A stretch of 61,307 bases of DNA from DATEBA01 sp035288045 (GTDB lineage: Bacteria > Actinomycetota > UBA4738 > HRBIN12): assembly GCA_035288045.1 (NCBI GenBank), contig DATEBA010000075.1, forward strand, positions 1 to 61,307, in the 5' to 3' direction. Each line of letters starts with the position of its first letter. Positions within the stretch are counted from its first letter, which is position 1. Under the pieces are notes generated by a model that saw nothing but the letters and a program-made list of their open reading frames with translations, had not been told where the DNA came from and did no database searches. Below are positions 58,240-61,307 of this stretch, piece after piece. Position numbers and translations under genes: made by a program.

Positions 58240-59910
58240 ATGAAGACCGGTCTCGAGATCGCGCAGGAAGCCGACCTCCGTCCAGTAGCCGACATCGCCG
58301 CGGCCCTCGGCATCCGGGAGGACGAGTTCGAGCCGTACGGCCGCTACCGAGGCAAGATCTCGCTCTCGGTCGGCGACCGGCTGAAGGACCGGCCCGACGG
58401 CAAGCTGATCGTCACGACGGCGATCACGCCGACGAAGGCCGGCGAGGGCAAGACCACCACGGCGATCTCGCTGACGCAGGGCCTCGGCCGGCTCGGTGAG
58501 AACGTCGTTCTCTGCCTCCGGGAGCCCTCGATGGGGCCGGTCTTCGGGATCAAGGGCGGGGGCACGGGCGGCGGCTACGCCCAGGTAGTACCCATGGAGG
58601 ACATCAACCTCCACTTCAACGGCGACTTCCACGCCGTCACCGCGGCACACAACCTCCTTGCCTCCGCGCTCGACGCCTCCCTCTACTTCGGCAACCCGCT
58701 CGGGATCGACCCCGCGACGATCACCTGGCCCCGCGCCCTCGACGTCAATGCCCGCGAGCTCCGCTACACGGTGATCGGGCTCGGAGGAAAGGCGCACGGC
58801 GTGCCGCGGGAGAACCAGTTCGTGATCACCGCCGCCTCGGAGATCATGGCGGTGCTCGCTCTCTCTGAGGACATGCGGGACCTGCGCGCGCGCCTGAGTC
58901 GCGTCGTGGTCGCCTCGACCTACGACGGTGAGCCCGTGACGGCCGAGCAGCTGAAGGTCGCCGGCGCGATGGCGGTCATCATGAAAGACGCGACAAAGCC
59001 GAACCTCGTGCAGACGCTCGAGGGACAGCCGGTGATGATCCACGCTGGGCCATTCGGCAACATCGCGCACGCCAACAACTCGATCATCCAGGACCGGATC
59101 GCGCTCAAGCTGGCCGACTACGTCGTCACCGAGGGCGGATTCGCGTCCGATCTCGGCTTCCAGAAGTTCTGCGATATCGTGTGCCGGTTCGGCGGGTTCA
59201 CGCCGTCGGCCGCGGTGCTGGTCACAACCGTTCGGGCCCTGAAGTCGCACGGCGGGATGAGGTTCGAGGACCTGGCGAACCAGGACCTGGACGCGGTGCG
59301 CCTGGGCTCGGAGAATCTCGCCGCGCACATCGAAATAGTGAAGGCCTACGGGCTGCCGTGCGTGGTCGCGATCAACCGGATGCCGACGGACACCGACGCC
59401 GAGCTGGAGCTGGTCGAGGAGCTCGCCGCCAAGGTCGGCGCTGAGAACGTCGTGATGCACGACGGTTTCTCGCGGGGCGGTGAGGGCGCTACGGAGCTCG
59501 CCCGGGCCGTGCTCAAGGCGTGTGAGATGCCGAACGGGTTCTCGCTGCTCACCCCCGTCGGCGCGCCGATCAAGCAGCAGATCGAGGCGATAGCCACGCG
59601 GCTCTACGGCGCCGACGGGGTCGACTACCAGCCACAGGCCGAGAAGGACATCGCGCGGATGGGGGCCCTCGGCTTCGGCGAGTACCCGGTCTGCATGGCC
59701 AAGACGCACCTGTCGCTCACCCACGACCCCACGACGGTGGGCCGACCGAAGGGCTGGCGGCTGCCGATCCGTGGCGTGGTGCCGAGCGCCGGAGCCGGCT
59801 TCGTCGTCCCGCTCTGCGGCGATATGCAGCGGATGCCGGGCCTCGGCCGCACGCCGGCCTTCATGAACGTCGACGTCGACTACGAGGGCCGAACCGTGGG
59901 GCTGTTCTAG
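58240..59910 (+). CDS. fhs: Formate--tetrahydrofolate ligase
   Basis: 556 residues; ATP-dependent activation of formate to 10-formyl-THF. P-loop TPTKAGEGKTTTAISL (about 67), CLREPSMGPVFGIKGGGTGGGYAQVVPMEDINLHFNGDFHA, PNLVQTLEGQPVMIHAGPFGNIAHANNSI, FASDLGFQKFCDI and the C-terminal VVPSAGAGFVVPLCGDMQRMPGL are all classical. ATG 58240 has AGGAG 8 nt upstream. Divergent from the formate dehydrogenase operon, so formate can be partitioned between NADH and the folate pool. The stop shares CTAG with the exonuclease gene. Confidence 0.97.
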   Translation: MKTGLEIAQEADLRPVADIAAALGIREDEFEPYGRYRGKISLSVGDRLKDRPDGKLIVTTAITPTKAGEGKTTTAISLTQGLGRLGENVVLCLREPSMGPVFGIKGGGTGGGYAQVVPMEDINLHFNGDFHAVTAAHNLLASALDASLYFGNPLGIDPATITWPRALDVNARELRYTVIGLGGKAHGVPRENQFVITAASEIMAVLALSEDMRDLRARLSRVVVASTYDGEPVTAEQLKVAGAMAVIMKDATKPNLVQTLEGQPVMIHAGPFGNIAHANNSIIQDRIALKLADYVVTEGGFASDLGFQKFCDIVCRFGGFTPSAAVLVTTVRALKSHGGMRFEDLANQDLDAVRLGSENLAAHIEIVKAYGLPCVVAINRMPTDTDAELELVEELAAKVGAENVVMHDGFSRGGEGATELARAVLKACEMPNGFSLLTPVGAPIKQQIEAIATRLYGADGVDYQPQAEKDIARMGALGFGEYPVCMAKTHLSLTHDPTTVGRPKGWRLPIRGVVPSAGAGFVVPLCGDMQRMPGLGRTPAFMNVDVDYEGRTVGLF

Positions 59911-60512
59911 CGCGCGCGGTGCAGCTCGGCCACCGTCCGCAGCCCGAGCCGGTGAGCGAGGACGAGGAACAGCTGGGCGGTGACCAGCGCGTCGTCCAAG
60001 GCATCGTGCGGGCTGGCAACCGGCACGCCGTGGCGCTCCGCGCACGACGTAAGGCTCAAGCCTTTCTCCTCTCGTCCGTCCGCACGGAGCGCGAGCCTCT
60101 GGACGTCGATCGTCCGGATCGTCCACGAACGAGCGCTCCCGCCGAACATCCTCCGCAGGAAGGCGAGCTCGAGCCCCGCGTACCACGCGAGCACGTACCT
60201 GCGATCGAGCGCCGCCCGCAGCGTCTCCCTGGCCTCCTCGAGCGTCGGCGCCCCGCCCAGGTCCTGTGGCCGGATGCCGTGCACCGTGACCGACACGCGT
60301 GAGGGCGGAGCGAGGGGCTCCACGAGCTGGTGCACGGCTTCGCCGACCACGACGCGGCCGGAGCGGATCGGCACGACGCCGAATGACACGACGTGGTCGC
60401 GCTTGAGGTCCAGACCGGTGGTCTCGAAGTCGAGAGATGCAAGCTCCGCCTCGGCCCACGGCCTGCGCCGGAGCCGGCGATCAGGAGCGGAAGGCTGCCG
60501 GGCGGCGCTCAT
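59907..60512 (-). CDS. DEDDh 3'-5' exonuclease (DnaQ-like)
   Basis: 201-residue exonuclease. SLDFETTGLDLKRDHVVSFG has the first D-E pair, YVLAWYAGLELAFL the second acidic region (unusually E for D after the G), and HDALDDALVTAQLFLVLA the terminal H-x4-D of the DEDDh type. No helicase, polymerase or PHP domain is attached. The ATG overlaps the preceding DUF294 gene stop as ATGA, an arrangement in which exonuclease and DUF294 nucleotidyltransferase are translated together, as often found. Role (RNA or DNA trimming) unknown. Confidence 0.88.
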   Translation of the reverse strand: MSAARQPSAPDRRLRRRPWAEAELASLDFETTGLDLKRDHVVSFGVVPIRSGRVVVGEAVHQLVEPLAPPSRVSVTVHGIRPQDLGGAPTLEEARETLRAALDRRYVLAWYAGLELAFLRRMFGGSARSWTIRTIDVQRLALRADGREEKGLSLTSCAERHGVPVASPHDALDDALVTAQLFLVLAHRLGLRTVAELHRAR

Positions 60513-61307
60513 CGTCGGAGGTCGAAGTTGAGCGCGAGCTCACGCTGGGCCCGGTCGATCGCGCGGAAGCCTTCCTTCACCGCCGCGCGAGTGAGCGGCC
60601 CCAGCGTCCCCGGATCCACGAAGTCGTCCGGCGTCCCTCCGCTTTTCACGCGCGACGCCTGGTGCTCAAGCCTGACCAGCCAGAGCAACCGGAACGCCTC
60701 GTCCAGGGCCGCCCGATCGCCCTCCTCGATCAAGCCTGCTGCGGCGGCGCCGGCCAACCGGTCGAGGGTGCGCTTGGCGGTGAGGCCGGCGACGAGCGCG
60801 TGAGTTCGGGCGATCGCGGTCACGGGCATGATCCCCCCGCCCTTGACGTCCAGCGTCCCCGCGTGCTCGCCTCCGGCCTCGACCACCAGGTTCCCGAAGA
60901 ATCCCACCGGGGGCCTGCCGAGGATCGCGTTCTGGGCGACCCGCCGGAGGAAGAGGCTCCGCCGAGGCGACTCGCGGACCACCTCGTCGAGGGCCGCTTC
61001 GATGTCCAGCGGCCCCGCGACGCGCCTGTAGTCGAACGCGATCGAGGCGAGCTGGCCGCCCTCGGGCCCGGTGTCGCGCATCCACTTCGAGAACCGCCCA
61101 CGCCATCCGTCGACCGACAGCCGCCAGCCGGGCCTCGAGGCAGAGACGCCGGCCTTGCACCGCGGGATGCCGGCCGCCTCGAGCCCTGAGGCGACCCGCT
61201 CGGCGAGATCCGCGAAGTACGAGTCTGCGTCGCCATCCTCCGGCGCGTCATAGGCGAGCGCGTGGTCCTGATCGGTCGCAAGCGCCTGCTCGTGGCGGGC
61301 CTCGCTG
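60509..61307 (-). CDS. DUF294 nucleotidyltransferase-like protein (partial)
   Basis: C-terminal 265 residues; the start lies beyond the right edge. The visible part begins within the GlnD-like nucleotidyltransferase domain (ARHEQALATDQDHALAYD), continues with FADLAERVASGLEAAGIPRCKAGVSASRPGWR, and ends with the substrate-binding DUF294_C domain (HALVAGLTAKRTLDRL, ALDEAFRLLWLVRLEHQ, LGPLTRAAVKEGFRAIDRAQREL). In full members a cNMP-binding and/or CBS pair precedes. Coupled to the DnaQ-like exonuclease by ATGA. Possible nucleotide-transfer signalling. Confidence 0.88.
   Translation of the reverse strand, partial: SEARHEQALATDQDHALAYDAPEDGDADSYFADLAERVASGLEAAGIPRCKAGVSASRPGWRLSVDGWRGRFSKWMRDTGPEGGQLASIAFDYRRVAGPLDIEAALDEVVRESPRRSLFLRRVAQNAILGRPPVGFFGNLVVEAGGEHAGTLDVKGGGIMPVTAIARTHALVAGLTAKRTLDRLAGAAAAGLIEEGDRAALDEAFRLLWLVRLEHQASRVKSGGTPDDFVDPGTLGPLTRAAVKEGFRAIDRAQRELALNFDLRR

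Noticed and set aside
1..61307. CRISPR array, insertion sequence, prophage or integrative element
   Set aside because: No regularly spaced repeats, transposase/integrase motifs or terminal inverted repeats with flanking target duplications were seen. The only HNH nuclease is stand-alone.

Overview
The window is a gene-dense, very GC-rich chromosomal segment with many GTG starts and 1-4 nt start/stop overlaps. Proteins with DUF3040, DUF5808, DUF402 and DUF6504 signatures, a DnaE2-type polymerase under a GAAC-N4-GTTC LexA box, and a meso-DAP type MurE point to the phylum Actinomycetota. A selenocysteine formate dehydrogenase, a radical-SAM ThiH and a PPi-type phosphofructokinase suggest a deep-branching member with anaerobic or facultative metabolism. 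This placement is inference from gene content only. No rRNA, tRNA, CRISPR array, IS element or prophage was recognised.

Layout. 1-5.9 kb (minus): start of the division/cell-wall (dcw) cluster, mraZ, an unannotated 38-residue membrane peptide, rsmH, ftsL, ftsI, murE, murF (cut by the window edge), with an HNH nuclease gene upstream. 6.8-11.2 kb (plus): MoxR ATPase, DUF58 protein and membrane transglutaminase operon. 11.2-18.5 kb (minus): a MerR regulator, a DUF3040 protein, then an SOS mutagenesis operon read as DUF6504, dnaE2, MFS exporter, dinB behind a LexA box. 18.5-29 kb: mixed single genes for acyl-CoA and amino-acid metabolism, base-excision repair, transporters, and one frameshifted winged-helix pseudogene. 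29.1-32.6 kb (plus): a cysteine-desulfurase-like enzyme, a UDP-sulfoquinovose synthase and a DUF2304/GT2 glycosyltransferase, probably making a sulfosugar glycoconjugate. 33.0-38.9 kb (minus): a TPP-riboswitch operon with thiG, thiH, a secreted metallophosphoesterase, a thiS-thiE fusion and a small HExxH protein. 39-46.9 kb: PASTA kinase PknB, a degenerate GGDEF-like protein, a sulfite-oxidase-family molybdoenzyme, threonine aldolase, EamA transporter and PPi-PFK. 46.9-51.8 kb: EEP-family hydrolase, carbamate kinase with a cyclic-2,3-diphosphoglycerate-synthetase-like GTPase, and a secreted repeat (beta-propeller-like) protein. 51.9-59.9 kb: a formate module, with fdhD, UGA-containing fdhA, nuoE-nuoF fusion, separate Fe-S subunit and mobA on the minus strand, divergent from fhs (formate-THF ligase). 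59.9-61.3 kb: DnaQ-like exonuclease and a DUF294 nucleotidyltransferase cut by the window edge.

The most notable points are the formate dehydrogenase, which is a selenoprotein whose proximal 4Fe-4S domain sits on a different gene from its catalytic domain; a 22-bp palindromic element found exactly twice, each time between an upstream stop codon and the start of dnaE2 or mobA; the thiS-thiE fusion that buries the ThiS Gly-Gly tail, with an exported phosphoesterase in the same riboswitch operon; and the tiny membrane ORF embedded by overlaps between mraZ and rsmH.
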